DNA of 60,805 nucleotides from JBGPHT01 sp041484525 (GCA_041484525.1 JBGPHT010000028.1:1-60805), one strand, 5' to 3'; shown: positions 17,671 through 26,965, counted from the stretch's first letter. Made by a program: numbers and translations. The notes: a model not told the origin generated them from the letters alone.

Positions 17671-18228
17671 ATGGCGACTCTTCCCAATCCGAAGTCGGTC
17701 ACGTACGAAGAATGGCTTTGCATGCCTGAAGTGACCGATCGAATCGAAGAGGTAGTTGACGGCGAAATCCGCCTCATGCCACCAGCCAGGTACAAGCATG
17801 CGTTCATCGTGCGCCAGCTTTCCAGGGCACTTGACCGCCAACTCGATCCCGATCGGGTCATCATTCTGAACAGCAGCTTCGGCCTTCTCATCCGAAAGGC
17901 CCCGTTGACTTCCCGAACCCCTGACGTTGCGGTATTCGAACTGGCAAGCCTGGTCGAAAAGGACGGCTATGTTCATTCCGCACCGCAATTGCTCATAGAG
18001 GTATTGTCCCCGCGAAACACGCGCAAGGACATGGAACGGAAGCTCGCCGACTACGCTGCTCTCGGCGTTCCCGAAGTGTGGGTCGTGTCCCCCGAAGGCT
18101 GCACCGTTGAGGTGCTCTATCTGGAAGACGGCCGTCTACGCCGACACGCTATCGTCGCTGAAGGCAGTTTGCAGCCCCGGCACTTCTCGTCGGTTCAAGT
18201 GCCTGTAGCCGAGATCTGGCCGCAGTAG
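17671..18228 (+). CDS. Uma2 family PD-(D/E)XK nuclease-like protein, copy 2
   Basis: A 185-residue tandem paralogue of the gene 25 bases upstream. Nuclease-fold elements are TPDVAVF, LIEVLSP and MERKLADYAALG. The upstream DNA also resembles that of copy 1: both have TAGAAT followed by a GGTGCAG stretch, so the duplication probably included the promoter. TAGAAT at 17656-17661 ends nine bases before the ATG. The C-terminal coding DNA looks homogenised with copy 1. A third, truncated Uma2 gene is at 60410-60688. Confidence 0.85.
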   Translation: MATLPNPKSVTYEEWLCMPEVTDRIEEVVDGEIRLMPPARYKHAFIVRQLSRALDRQLDPDRVIILNSSFGLLIRKAPLTSRTPDVAVFELASLVEKDGYVHSAPQLLIEVLSPRNTRKDMERKLADYAALGVPEVWVVSPEGCTVEVLYLEDGRLRRHAIVAEGSLQPRHFSSVQVPVAEIWPQ

Positions 18229-18235
18229 GTCCGCC

Positions 18236-20068
18236 CTACATCTTCCCCTTCACCGCCGCGTCCAGCGAGATTCCGTTGTCGGTCAGAATGCTCCCCGTGG
18301 CACGCTGCAAGGCGACGCGCGCCTTCCCATAAGAGCTCTTCGCTGCCACTTCAGTCGAGCGCGCTTGCGCCAGCATGCTCTCATATTGGATGACGAAGAA
18401 GCTGGTCGAGGCTCCCACTTCGAACTTCGCCTGCTCGGCGGCGAGCGATTCCTCCTGCAGCTTGCGCGCCTGAGTCGCGGCCTCATTCGACGCGCGCGCA
18501 CGGCGCATCGCAATCAGCGCGTCCTCCACCTCCAGGCGCGATTGGTTCTCCTGTTGTCGCAGACGAATTTCCGATTGCTTCACCTGCAGCTCGTCGCGCG
18601 CCAGATCGGCCTCGGCGATGCGATTGTGGATCGGCAAGGTCACCTGCACGCCGACTCCGTAGGTCGGGTATTTGCGGCTGAAGACCTGGCCGAGCGCGCC
18701 GCCGTAGCCCGTAATAAAGGTCGGATCGGGATTCGGTACTAACGGGTTGGGATTGCCCGCCAGGCCGTTGTTCTGCATGATGCCGACCAGGTCGACTTGC
18801 GGCAGCGTGGCGCTCTTCGCACCCTTCAAACCGATTTGCGAGTTCTCGATCTGCAGCCGCGCCTGGCCCAGATCGGGGCGATCGCGCAACGCGTCACCCA
18901 TCAGGTCCTGAATCGGCCGGACGTCGTCGTGATCCGGAATGGTGAGCGGATCGGTGGGAATGACGTGCGCCGCGCGGACCTCCGGATCCTGATTGCCGGT
19001 GCGCGTGAGCACGTTTTTGAGGATCGCTTCCTCCTCTTCACGAAGGCCGCGCGCGTTGATCAGGTCCTGGCGTGTGGAGAGTACCTGTGCGTTGGCGCGT
19101 GTCAGTTCGATTTGGGCGAGCGTGCCTTCCTCCACCTGCACGCGCACGTCCCCCAGCAGCTTCTCGGCCAGCCGCACCGTTTCTTCTTTCACCCTCTCGT
19201 CTTCATAGAGCGCCACGAAATCGGTATAGAGGCGGGCGACGCCGTAGACCGTCGCCGTCAATTGCTGCTGGAACAGCAGGCTCGAAATCCTCTGCTCATT
19301 GCCGGCGATGCGGATGAATCGGCGGTTCAACGCGCTGCCGAATCCGCGCAGCAGAGGCTGCGTCACGGTAACGCCGAGGCTCGATGCCGTGAACGGACTG
19401 TACGTCGTTCGCACCGAGTTCAGAGCCTGGTGGTTGTTGTTGTAATTGACGCCGACCATTGCGCCCGAAGCAAAGCCCTGCTGGATGCCCGCGTTGGCGA
19501 ACGAGTTGTTCGTGACCAGCGTAGGCGTGCCGGTAGTGACGATGTTGGTCTGCGGCGTGGTCTGGTGCGTCCAGTTCAATTGGCCGACGATCGCCGGATC
19601 GAAGATCGGGACCAGCGTGCCGGTGGATTGCGGAACGGTGCCCTGCACCGAGAGGTTGGTCTGGGGCTCGCTGAGCACGCCCAGCTCAAGCGCGTTCGTC
19701 GTTACCGAACTGCCCGCAGTGGCACGGCCCGACGCCGCCGGACTGGTGACCACCGGGCTGAGCGGGCCACCCACACCGGCTGGTACTTCGGCCAGCGTGA
19801 AGTTGAGACCGCGGGTAACGCCGCCGCCCTGGGCGCGCAACAGTTCCGTCTCGGCCACGCGCATCCCGAAGCGCTGCAGCTCGATATCGAGATTGTTTTC
19901 GATGGCGAGCGCCAGCGCGTCCTGCAGCGATAGATAGAGGTTCCCCGCGCGCATCAGCTCATGCACGCGCGGCGAGTTATCGAAACTCACCGTCGGGGAA
20001 ATGCGGGGCAGGCCGGTCTGGGCACACAGCGAGCCCGCGAGCAATACACTCAAGATTGGTTTGTACAT
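18236..20068 (-). CDS. TolC-family outer-membrane efflux channel
   Basis: A 610-residue outer-membrane factor with a signal peptide (MYKPILSVLLAGSLCAQ). The two repeated OEP halves show as ALALAIENNLDIELQRFGMR and, near the end, the long helical heptads KQSEIRLRQQENQSRLEVED. It is longer than the usual ~450-480 residues because of a Ser/Thr/Asn-rich, beta-like insert around 95-215. Third gene of an RND operon, 12 bases after the adaptor stop. It should provide the exit duct for the pump encoded upstream. Confidence 0.9.
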   Translation of the reverse strand: MYKPILSVLLAGSLCAQTGLPRISPTVSFDNSPRVHELMRAGNLYLSLQDALALAIENNLDIELQRFGMRVAETELLRAQGGGVTRGLNFTLAEVPAGVGGPLSPVVTSPAASGRATAGSSVTTNALELGVLSEPQTNLSVQGTVPQSTGTLVPIFDPAIVGQLNWTHQTTPQTNIVTTGTPTLVTNNSFANAGIQQGFASGAMVGVNYNNNHQALNSVRTTYSPFTASSLGVTVTQPLLRGFGSALNRRFIRIAGNEQRISSLLFQQQLTATVYGVARLYTDFVALYEDERVKEETVRLAEKLLGDVRVQVEEGTLAQIELTRANAQVLSTRQDLINARGLREEEEAILKNVLTRTGNQDPEVRAAHVIPTDPLTIPDHDDVRPIQDLMGDALRDRPDLGQARLQIENSQIGLKGAKSATLPQVDLVGIMQNNGLAGNPNPLVPNPDPTFITGYGGALGQVFSRKYPTYGVGVQVTLPIHNRIAEADLARDELQVKQSEIRLRQQENQSRLEVEDALIAMRRARASNEAATQARKLQEESLAAEQAKFEVGASTSFFVIQYESMLAQARSTEVAAKSSYGKARVALQRATGSILTDNGISLDAAVKGKM

Positions 20069-20080
20069 CGTGAAATCCGG

Positions 20081-21421
20081 CTACCGCTTGGGCGGCGCCG
20101 CCTTCTCTTGCACTACCGGTTTTACCTTCACTCCCTCGCGCACCGCGTCGCTCGGATTGGTCGCCAGTTGCTGCCCGGCTTCCAGGCCGGACAGGACCTC
20201 GATGCGGTCGCCGTAATCGCGTCCCAACTGGACGCGCGTGAAATGCACCGTGCCATCGGGATTCACCACCGCCACCTGCGGCCCGTCGCTGCGCACCACC
20301 AGCGTGTCGCCCGGAATCACCAGCGGTGGATTCCTACGCTCCACCTGCAGGTTCGCCTGCGCGTACATGCCGGGCACCAGCACGCCATCCGGATTCGCAA
20401 CCTGGATTTCCGTGAGCAGCGTGCGGGTGGTCGGGTCGAACGCATTCGAATTACGCGTAACGGCGCCGCGGAACTTGCGTCCTGGCAGCTCGGGTATGCT
20501 AAGCGTGGCGACCTGGCCGGCGCGCACCGAATCCGCATCCGATTGCGGCACGTTCACGTACGTCCGGAGCGTGCCAGTCTGCGCGATGCGGAACAGCAGC
20601 GTGCTGCCCTCGTTCACCAGGGCGCCGCTATCGATATTCCGCACCGTGATCACGCCCGCAAACGGCGCCCGCACCGTCTGGTAACCCTTGAGCTCGTTCA
20701 GTCGCGCCAGGTTCGCTTCGACGGCGCCGACGTTGCTCTTGGCCGCGGCCACCGCCTTCTCGAGCGCCTGCACGTTGGATAGCTGGGCGGCGAACTGCGC
20801 CTGATATGTGTCATTATCCTGCCGGGAAACTACGCCGCGGTTGAACAGATTCTCCCAGCGCTGCGCCGTCACCTTCGCCAAGTTGGCATTGGTCCGGCCT
20901 TGTTCGACCGCTGCCTCGGCCTGCTGCACCATGCTGTTCGCCTGGTCGAGCGTCGCTCTCGCCTGGCGGATTTGCTGGTCCAGTTCCGGCGCTTCGATTT
21001 CCGCCACCACCTGCCCCGCTTTGACCCGGTCGCCGATATCCGCGTACCGCTGCTTTACGTATCCGCTGGCGCGCGCCAGAATCGGTACCTCGGCGATCGC
21101 CTGGATGTTGCCCGGCAGCACCAGCTCTCCCCTGATTTCGGATCGCCGCACCGGTGTGACGGTGATCGTCGGCAGCGCCTCCGAATCGGCCTTCGATTCC
21201 GCCGCCAGCACCTGCTCGCGGCGCTGCCGCGGCACGTAGCCCGCAAAGAAACCGATCGCGATCAGCGCAGCCAAACCGAGTCCGATCAGCACTAGCGTGA
21301 TCGCCGACGGCCCTTTCGTCTGGCCCCCACTGTGCCGCGACTTCTCCTGCTCCTCCAGTTGGCGCCTCAGCCCCTCGATCTCCAACCGTAGCTGCTCTTC
21401 GGTGGATTTGATCTCGTTCAT
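20081..21421 (-). CDS. RND efflux periplasmic adaptor (membrane fusion protein)
   Basis: A 446-residue adaptor. It has a short charged N-terminus that may be coiled (about 5-28), then a membrane anchor (TLVLIGLGLAALIAIGFFAG), a lipoyl/barrel-sandwich domain (VPILARASGYVKQRYADIGD), a helical hairpin (about 130-215) and beta-barrel and membrane-proximal domains. It bridges the inner-membrane pump to the TolC-like channel. The ATG overlaps the permease stop by four bases (ATGA), so translation is probably coupled. Confidence 0.9.
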   Translation of the reverse strand: MNEIKSTEEQLRLEIEGLRRQLEEQEKSRHSGGQTKGPSAITLVLIGLGLAALIAIGFFAGYVPRQRREQVLAAESKADSEALPTITVTPVRRSEIRGELVLPGNIQAIAEVPILARASGYVKQRYADIGDRVKAGQVVAEIEAPELDQQIRQARATLDQANSMVQQAEAAVEQGRTNANLAKVTAQRWENLFNRGVVSRQDNDTYQAQFAAQLSNVQALEKAVAAAKSNVGAVEANLARLNELKGYQTVRAPFAGVITVRNIDSGALVNEGSTLLFRIAQTGTLRTYVNVPQSDADSVRAGQVATLSIPELPGRKFRGAVTRNSNAFDPTTRTLLTEIQVANPDGVLVPGMYAQANLQVERRNPPLVIPGDTLVVRSDGPQVAVVNPDGTVHFTRVQLGRDYGDRIEVLSGLEAGQQLATNPSDAVREGVKVKPVVQEKAAPPKR

Positions 21422-24400
21422 GACAGGTCCTCGCGCAGCAGCATTTCATCCCGCAAAAATTCGTGCTCCTCCTCTACCATTCGACGCTCGAAGTCGACCG
21501 GCGCCTGCTTGCGAAGCAGGCTGTAAACTAATGGAACCACAAAAAGCGTGGTCGCGGTAGCCAGCACCAAGCCGCCGATCACGGCGCGGCCAAGCGGCGC
21601 ATTCTGCTCGCCGCCCTCTCCCATCCCTAGTGCCATCGGCAGCATGCCGATGATCATGGCGGAGGCCGTCATCAGCACCGGGCGGATGCGCGTGTGGCCC
21701 GCCGACAGCGCGGCCGAGCGCGCGTCCAGACCCTCCACCCGCTGGTCGTTGGCAAACACCACCAGCAGAATGCTGTTCGCGGTCGCCACCCCGATGCACA
21801 TGATCGATCCCATCAGCGAAGGTACGCTGAATGTCGTCTGCGTCACGAACAGAATCCAAACGATGCCCGCCAGCGCGCCCGGCAGAGCCATCAGGATGAT
21901 GAACGGGTCCAGCCACGATTGAAAATTGATCGCCATCAACAGGTAGACCAGCACCACCGCGAAGATCATCCCCATGCCCAGCCGGTAAAACGAGCTGTCC
22001 ATGGTGGCCACCTGGCCGCGCACTTCGATGGTGGTGCCGCGTGGCAGCTTGGGAACCATCCGGTCCACAATTTTCTTGACGTCAGCGCCTACGCCGCCCA
22101 GATCGCGGCGGTCCACGTTGGCGTAAATGTCGTAGACCGGCTGCACGTTGTAGTGGTTGACGATCTCGGGAGTGATCCCGCGGCTGATGCCCGCGACATT
22201 CGAAAGCAACTGCGTTCCGGGGGCCGTGGCGCCGGGGTTCCCATATGCCATCGTCGCTTGACTCGGGCCCGCGCTCACCGACGCATTCCCCGCGTTCGAC
22301 GAACCGGTAAGCGAGGTCGCTGTGGCTGTGTTTACGTTGTTGAACGGCGTGCCTATGGGCGTCCGCAGCAGAGCGTCCATCGAATTGATTCGATATTGGG
22401 GCGTCTGCACCGCCACCTGGTAGCTGACGCCGGTGCGCCAATCCAGCCACTGCGTGGGCGCGATCTGGCCGCTGCCGGTGAGCGAAATCAGCAGGCTGCT
22501 GCTCACGTCCCTCTCCGTCAGTCCGACCTGCCCCGCCTTGCTGCGGTCCACATTCACCTGGATCTCGGGATAGTCCACCACCTGGTGAATGTGGACGTCC
22601 GCCGCCCCCGGAACGTTCGAGATCTCCGCTTGCAGCTTTTGCGCGATCTGGTAGTTTACCGCGGTGCTTCGTCCCACTACCTGCACGTCAATCGGAGCCG
22701 GCAGGCCGAAATTCAGAATCTGGTTGGTGATGTTGGCGGCCCCGAAGAAGAACGTCACGTCGGGAAATTTCTCACCCAGGTGGCGGCGCAGCTTATCGAT
22801 ATATTCGGCCGTCGGACCATGTCCCGGAGTCATGGAAATCAGAATGTCGCCGTCGCCCGACCCGATGGTCGGGCTATCCCCGAATGCCAGGTTGAAGCCG
22901 CCGTTCGGTATGCCCATGTTGTCGATGATGGTGGCGATTTCGTTCGGCGGCACCACCTTGCGAATCTCGCTTTCGATCTTCGCAAAGATCATCTCCGTCG
23001 ACTCAATGCGGGTGCCGGAGGGAGCCCGCGCGTGCAGCCGCATCTGGCCGGAATCCACGGTGGGAAAGAAGTCCCGGCCGACGAACGGGATCAGGCAAAG
23101 CGAGCCGGCTACAAACAGCGCGAACAGCACCAGCACCGGCCCGCGGTGGTCCAGGCACCAGTGGAGCAGTGAAGCGTAAGAGGAGCGCATCATCTCGAAG
23201 CGCCGGTTGAACAGGTAATGAGCGCGCCAGATGATGCCCTTTCCCCCCGCCGATTCCCCATGCTCTCCACGCACGTACAGCTTCACTTCCTGCCGCAGCA
23301 TGTGATGCACCATGGTCGGAATGATGGTTCGGGAAAGCAGGTACGAAGCCATCATGGCAAACACCACGGCCATCGCCAGCGGCGTGAACAGGTACTTGGC
23401 GGCGCCCGTCAGCAGCAGCACCGGCACGAACACGATGCAGATGGAAAGCGTGGATACGAACGCCGGTGCGGCAATCTGCTGTGCGCCATCCAGCACCGCC
23501 CGCACCAGCGGTTTTTTCATCGCCATGTTGCGGTGCGTGTTTTCAATTTCCACTGTGGCGTCGTCTACCAGGATTCCGACCGCCAACGCCAGCCCCCCCA
23601 GCGTCATCACGTTGATGGTTTCGCCGAGCATGCTCAGGACGGTCAGCGACGTCAGGATCGAAAGTGGAATCGACGTGCAGACAATGACGGTGCTGCGCCA
23701 GCTCCCCAGGAAGAGCAGAATCATCAGCCCGGTGAGGAGCGCCGCAATCACTCCCTCCCTCACCACGCCGCTGATGGCGGCGCGCACAAACAACGATTGA
23801 TCGCCCAACTGCCGCACCTGAAGCTCGCTGGTGAGGCCCGCCAGGATCTTCGGCAGCGCCGCCTTCACGTTGTTCACCACTGCCAGGGTCGACGCCTTGC
23901 CGTTGCGCAGGACCGTCAGCAGCGCGCCGCGGCTGCCGTTGGTGCGCACGATGCTGGTCTGCACGTTATAGCCGTCGCGCACCTGCGCCACATCCTTCAG
24001 GTACACGGTGGCGCCGTTCACTACCTTGATCGGCAGGTTGTTCAACTCATCCATCAGGCGCGGGCTGGCGTTGAGCCTCACCTGGTAATCCTTGTCGCCC
24101 ATCTTGGCGGTGCCGGCGGGCAGAATCAGGTTCTGATTGCCCATGGCCGTCGACACGTCTCCAGGCGACATTCCCTTGGCAAAGAGCTGCTCCGGATTCA
24201 GGTCCACCATCACGCTCCGAAAGCGTCCGCCATAAGGCAGGGGCACGGATGCGCCCTGTATCGTCGCCAACTGCGTGCGGATAAAGTTCTGCCCGAGGTC
24301 GAACAGCTCCTGCTCGCTTAACGTTTTGCTTTCCAGGCCCAACTGCAGGATGGGGACGCTCGAGGCGTCATATTTAATGATGGCGGGCGGCGTGGTGCCG

Positions 24401-24765
24401 GGCGGGAACGGGCGCAGCAAGGTCTGGGAGATCGCGGTAATCTGCGAAAGCGCCACTTCGATCTTGGCGTTCGGCTGGAAGTAAACTCGCGTCACCGAAG
24501 CGCCGGAATACGACTGCGATTCGATATGCTCGATGTCGTTGACTGTGGTGGTCATGGCGCGCTCGAAGATGGTGACCATCCGCTTCTCCATCTCCTCGGC
24601 CGACAGGCCGCCGTAACTCCACACCACGCTGACGACAGGAATATCGATGTACGGAAAAATATCGATTGGCATCGTGACGATCGCGCTGGCGCCAAGAATC
24701 GCGATCAACATGGCCATTACGACAAACGTATAAGGCCGTCGTAAAGCTAATCGGACAATCCACAT
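21418..24765 (-). CDS. RND efflux pump inner-membrane permease (AcrB/MexB-like)
   Basis: An 1115-residue proton-driven transporter with twelve expected membrane helices. The TM4 proton-relay Asp pair is present in LAVGILVDDATVEIENTHR. The N-terminus (IDIFPYIDIPVVSVVWSYGG) and the FERAMTTTVNDIEHIES porter segment are typical of drug-type (HAE) rather than metal-type members. A low-complexity Ser/Thr/Ala/Asn-rich insert at about residues 808-853 lies in the second porter domain and is unusual. First gene of the operon with the adaptor and TolC; a possible TATCAT promoter box lies within 40 bases upstream. Substrate not predictable; no regulator gene is adjacent. Confidence 0.93.
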   Translation of the reverse strand: MWIVRLALRRPYTFVVMAMLIAILGASAIVTMPIDIFPYIDIPVVSVVWSYGGLSAEEMEKRMVTIFERAMTTTVNDIEHIESQSYSGASVTRVYFQPNAKIEVALSQITAISQTLLRPFPPGTTPPAIIKYDASSVPILQLGLESKTLSEQELFDLGQNFIRTQLATIQGASVPLPYGGRFRSVMVDLNPEQLFAKGMSPGDVSTAMGNQNLILPAGTAKMGDKDYQVRLNASPRLMDELNNLPIKVVNGATVYLKDVAQVRDGYNVQTSIVRTNGSRGALLTVLRNGKASTLAVVNNVKAALPKILAGLTSELQVRQLGDQSLFVRAAISGVVREGVIAALLTGLMILLFLGSWRSTVIVCTSIPLSILTSLTVLSMLGETINVMTLGGLALAVGILVDDATVEIENTHRNMAMKKPLVRAVLDGAQQIAAPAFVSTLSICIVFVPVLLLTGAAKYLFTPLAMAVVFAMMASYLLSRTIIPTMVHHMLRQEVKLYVRGEHGESAGGKGIIWRAHYLFNRRFEMMRSSYASLLHWCLDHRGPVLVLFALFVAGSLCLIPFVGRDFFPTVDSGQMRLHARAPSGTRIESTEMIFAKIESEIRKVVPPNEIATIIDNMGIPNGGFNLAFGDSPTIGSGDGDILISMTPGHGPTAEYIDKLRRHLGEKFPDVTFFFGAANITNQILNFGLPAPIDVQVVGRSTAVNYQIAQKLQAEISNVPGAADVHIHQVVDYPEIQVNVDRSKAGQVGLTERDVSSSLLISLTGSGQIAPTQWLDWRTGVSYQVAVQTPQYRINSMDALLRTPIGTPFNNVNTATATSLTGSSNAGNASVSAGPSQATMAYGNPGATAPGTQLLSNVAGISRGITPEIVNHYNVQPVYDIYANVDRRDLGGVGADVKKIVDRMVPKLPRGTTIEVRGQVATMDSSFYRLGMGMIFAVVLVYLLMAINFQSWLDPFIILMALPGALAGIVWILFVTQTTFSVPSLMGSIMCIGVATANSILLVVFANDQRVEGLDARSAALSAGHTRIRPVLMTASAMIIGMLPMALGMGEGGEQNAPLGRAVIGGLVLATATTLFVVPLVYSLLRKQAPVDFERRMVEEEHEFLRDEMLLREDLS

Positions 24766-24921
24766 GGGGTAGGGGCTATGGATTTATGATAACGGAAAGG
24801 CGGGGTTTTCACATGACGCCGGGGAAGCACCGGCCGCTAGCCCTTTCGGGCCAGTGAAGAGTGGAAGCGATCAGCCTTCGGCGCACAGCCAATCGCTGAG
24901 TGCCGATCGCTTTCTTGGATT

Positions 24922-25236
24922 CTAGTGGTTTCCGCCGCCGGCAGCCGTGGACGATGCCTTACGGCTTAAGAAGCATTCGCGGCAATAAACGGGTCTGCCT
25001 TGTGTCGGCTTGAAGGGCACCGTAGTTTCCCGACCGCACTGCGAGCACATGGTCATGGTCTCGGTCTTGGCGAATCCCCCGCCACCGGAGCCCTGGCGCT
25101 TCGTCTTGCACGCCTTACACCGCTTGGGCTCGTTCTTAAAATTCTTGTCGTGGAAGAAGTGTTGTTCTCCCGCTGTGAACACAAAATCCGCTCCGCAGTC
25201 TACGCACTTAAGGACGCGGTCCTGAAACTCCGGCAT
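24922..25236 (-). CDS. Small zinc-ribbon protein
   Basis: A 104-residue protein built around four CxxC knuckles: CVDC (about 11), CKAC (about 40), CSQC (about 64) and CREC (about 85). That is enough for two treble-clef or ribbon zinc sites. A Gly-rich linker (GSGGGG) separates the pairs. Proteins of this type are common in Acidobacteria and are usually annotated only as zinc-ribbon proteins; nucleic-acid binding is likely but not shown. It lies 94 bases downstream of rpsU on the same strand and may share its transcript. Confidence 0.8.
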   Translation of the reverse strand: MPEFQDRVLKCVDCGADFVFTAGEQHFFHDKNFKNEPKRCKACKTKRQGSGGGGFAKTETMTMCSQCGRETTVPFKPTQGRPVYCRECFLSRKASSTAAGGGNH

Positions 25237-25330
25237 AGCAACTGTGCCCCGTAATCAACCTGAACTGGTGTCGGATAAGGCGGCGGGACCTCGCACAACC
25301 GCGTTCCGGTCAAGCGGTCCCGCCACCACG

Positions 25331-25528
25331 TTACTCGATTTCCCGGCGTGTCTTCTTCCGGTTTCGCTTGCGGGCCAGCGCTTGCTTGGCCCGGCGCTTC
25401 TCTCCTGGCTTCAAGTAGAAAGAGTGGCGCTTCACTTCTTTGATGATGTCCTCTTGCTGGACCTTCCTCTTGAAGCGGCGAAGGGCGTTTTCTAATGTTT
25501 CGCCCTCCTGAAGCTTTACTTCAGCCAA
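25331..25528 (-). CDS. rpsU: Ribosomal protein bS21
   Basis: A 65-residue small-subunit protein. The core LENALRRFKRKVQQEDIIKE and the very basic tail (RRAKQALARKRNRKKTRRE) are characteristic. The start is a TTG at 25528: a strong GGAGGTG ribosome site (25537-25543) lies eight bases before it and the resulting N-terminus (LAEVKLQEGE) aligns with the usual start. A TTG six codons further upstream would overlap that site. A good sigma-70-like promoter is located upstream at 25655-25682, giving a leader of roughly 120 bases. Confidence 0.92.
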   Translation of the reverse strand: MAEVKLQEGETLENALRRFKRKVQQEDIIKEVKRHSFYLKPGEKRRAKQALARKRNRKKTRREIE

Positions 25529-25654
25529 ACGAATAACACCTCCCAACTAGACCTGATTTCCGTGCGCTGCTTTTGTGATTTCCGAGACTCTTGGTCGCCT
25601 GAAGTGTGGCCCCGAACCCCAAAAATACCTGCGCTTCGCACAGAAGGTACTGAT

Positions 25655-25682
25655 ATCATAGGTGGTTGACGAATAAAGTCAA
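25655..25682 (-). promoter_or_regulatory. Probable sigma-70-type promoter of rpsU
   Basis: On the minus strand TTGACT (25682-25677) is separated by 16 bases from TATGAT (25660-25655), close to consensus. Transcription would start near 25648, about 120 bases before the rpsU start. The same stretch contains TTGAC-N7-GTCAA (25666-25682), so a second -35-like hexamer points toward glgC, but I do not see a well-spaced -10 for it. Confidence 0.6.
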
Positions 25683-25759
25683 GCCTAAAATTTTTTCCGG
25701 ACGCGGACGAACCGGCCTGATCGTCCCAAATTACCTTCTTTTCAGGAAGTTACGCTGAA

Positions 25760-26965
25760 ATGGAAAATGTGTTGGCGATCCTGTTGGCAGGTGGCGCCGG
25801 CGAGCGCCTTTATCCCCTCACCCGGGACACAGCCAAACCAGCCGTACCATTCGGAGGCGCCTATCGGATTATCGATTTTACTCTCTCGAACTGTATCAAC
25901 TCCGACGTCCGTCGAATCTTCATCCTAACACAGTACAAATCTCTCGAACTCACCCGCCACGTACGCGATGGCTGGAATGTCCTCTCCTCCGAACTGGGCG
26001 AATACATCGAAGTGATTCCGCCCATGAAGCGCGTTCACGAGAACTGGTATCAAGGCACCGCCGACGCCGTCTTCCAGAATTTCGAGAGCATCGAAGCCGA
26101 AGCTCCCCCCGAAACGCTGATCCTCTCCGCCGACCACATCTATAAGATGAATTACCAGGAGATGCTGGCCTGGCACCGGCAGCACCAGGCGGATATCACG
26201 CTCGCCACCATCCAGGTGCACCCCAGCGAAGCCGGACGCTTCGGCGTGGCCGAGATCGGCCCCGACTATCGCATCACGGGATTCGAGGAAAAGCCGCAAC
26301 ACGGCAACGCGGTGCGCTCGCGCTTCGATCCCGAGATGGTGGCCGCGTCGATGGGGGTTTACGTTTTCAATACCGAAGTGCTGCTGCGCGCTCTACACCG
26401 CGATGCGCAGGATCCCAACTCCGCCCACGATTTCGGCAAGGACGTGATCCCGCGCCATCTCGACACGGCGCGCGTCATCGCCTACGACTTCCAGGACATG
26501 AACGCCAAGCAAGTGCGCTACTGGCGCGACGTGGGCACGCTCGATGCCTACTACGAAGCCAACATGGACCTGGTCGATATCGTTCCCGAGTTCAACCTCT
26601 ACGACAGCCGCTGGCCCATCCGCACCAAAGTGACGCAGCAGCCGCCCGCGAAATTCGTCTTCGCGCAGGAGGGCCGCCGCATGGGCGTCGCCGTCGATTC
26701 CGTGGTCAGCGCCGGCTGTATCGTATCCGGCGGCCGCGTGCTGCACAGCATCCTCTCCCCGGGCGTGCGGGTAAACAGCTATTGTGAAGTAGAATATTCA
26801 ATTCTGATGCCGAATGCGGAAATCGGGCGCTACAGCCGCATCCGGCGGGCCATCATCAACACCGGAGTAAAGGTCCCCGAATCCACGTCGATCGGGTTCG
26901 ACCTGGCGGCCGACCGCGCTCAAGGACACACCGTCACCGAGTGCGGCATCGTAGTGGTGGCGTAA
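25760..26965 (+). CDS. glgC: Glucose-1-phosphate adenylyltransferase
   Basis: A 401-residue ADP-glucose pyrophosphorylase that commits glucose-1-phosphate to glycogen. The nucleotidyltransferase signature LLAGGAGERLYPLTRDTAKP is at the N-terminus. NWYQGTADAVFQNF and the active-site FEEKP are present, and a left-handed beta-helix domain follows from about 290. Its spacing to eno is 42 bases. The upstream region is shared with divergent rpsU. With treS-mak and treY further along, the window carries several steps of glucan and trehalose metabolism. Confidence 0.93.
   Translation: MENVLAILLAGGAGERLYPLTRDTAKPAVPFGGAYRIIDFTLSNCINSDVRRIFILTQYKSLELTRHVRDGWNVLSSELGEYIEVIPPMKRVHENWYQGTADAVFQNFESIEAEAPPETLILSADHIYKMNYQEMLAWHRQHQADITLATIQVHPSEAGRFGVAEIGPDYRITGFEEKPQHGNAVRSRFDPEMVAASMGVYVFNTEVLLRALHRDAQDPNSAHDFGKDVIPRHLDTARVIAYDFQDMNAKQVRYWRDVGTLDAYYEANMDLVDIVPEFNLYDSRWPIRTKVTQQPPAKFVFAQEGRRMGVAVDSVVSAGCIVSGGRVLHSILSPGVRVNSYCEVEYSILMPNAEIGRYSRIRRAIINTGVKVPESTSIGFDLAADRAQGHTVTECGIVVVA

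Noticed and set aside
21694..23172. A 492-codon plus-strand open frame opposite the RND permease (and others of the kind at 18797-19933 and 23218-24321)
   Set aside because: Composition is His/Arg/Gln-rich shadow text; the permease on the other strand is complete and has all family motifs.
24865..24912. Inverted repeat AAGCGATC...GATCGCTT downstream of the zinc-ribbon gene as a terminator
   Set aside because: The arms are 8 bases with a 32-base loop and no T-run; too weak to call.
25547..25759. A tRNA or riboswitch in the rpsU-glgC gap
   Set aside because: No T-arm consensus, acceptor pairing or known riboswitch core is visible; only the promoter is supported.
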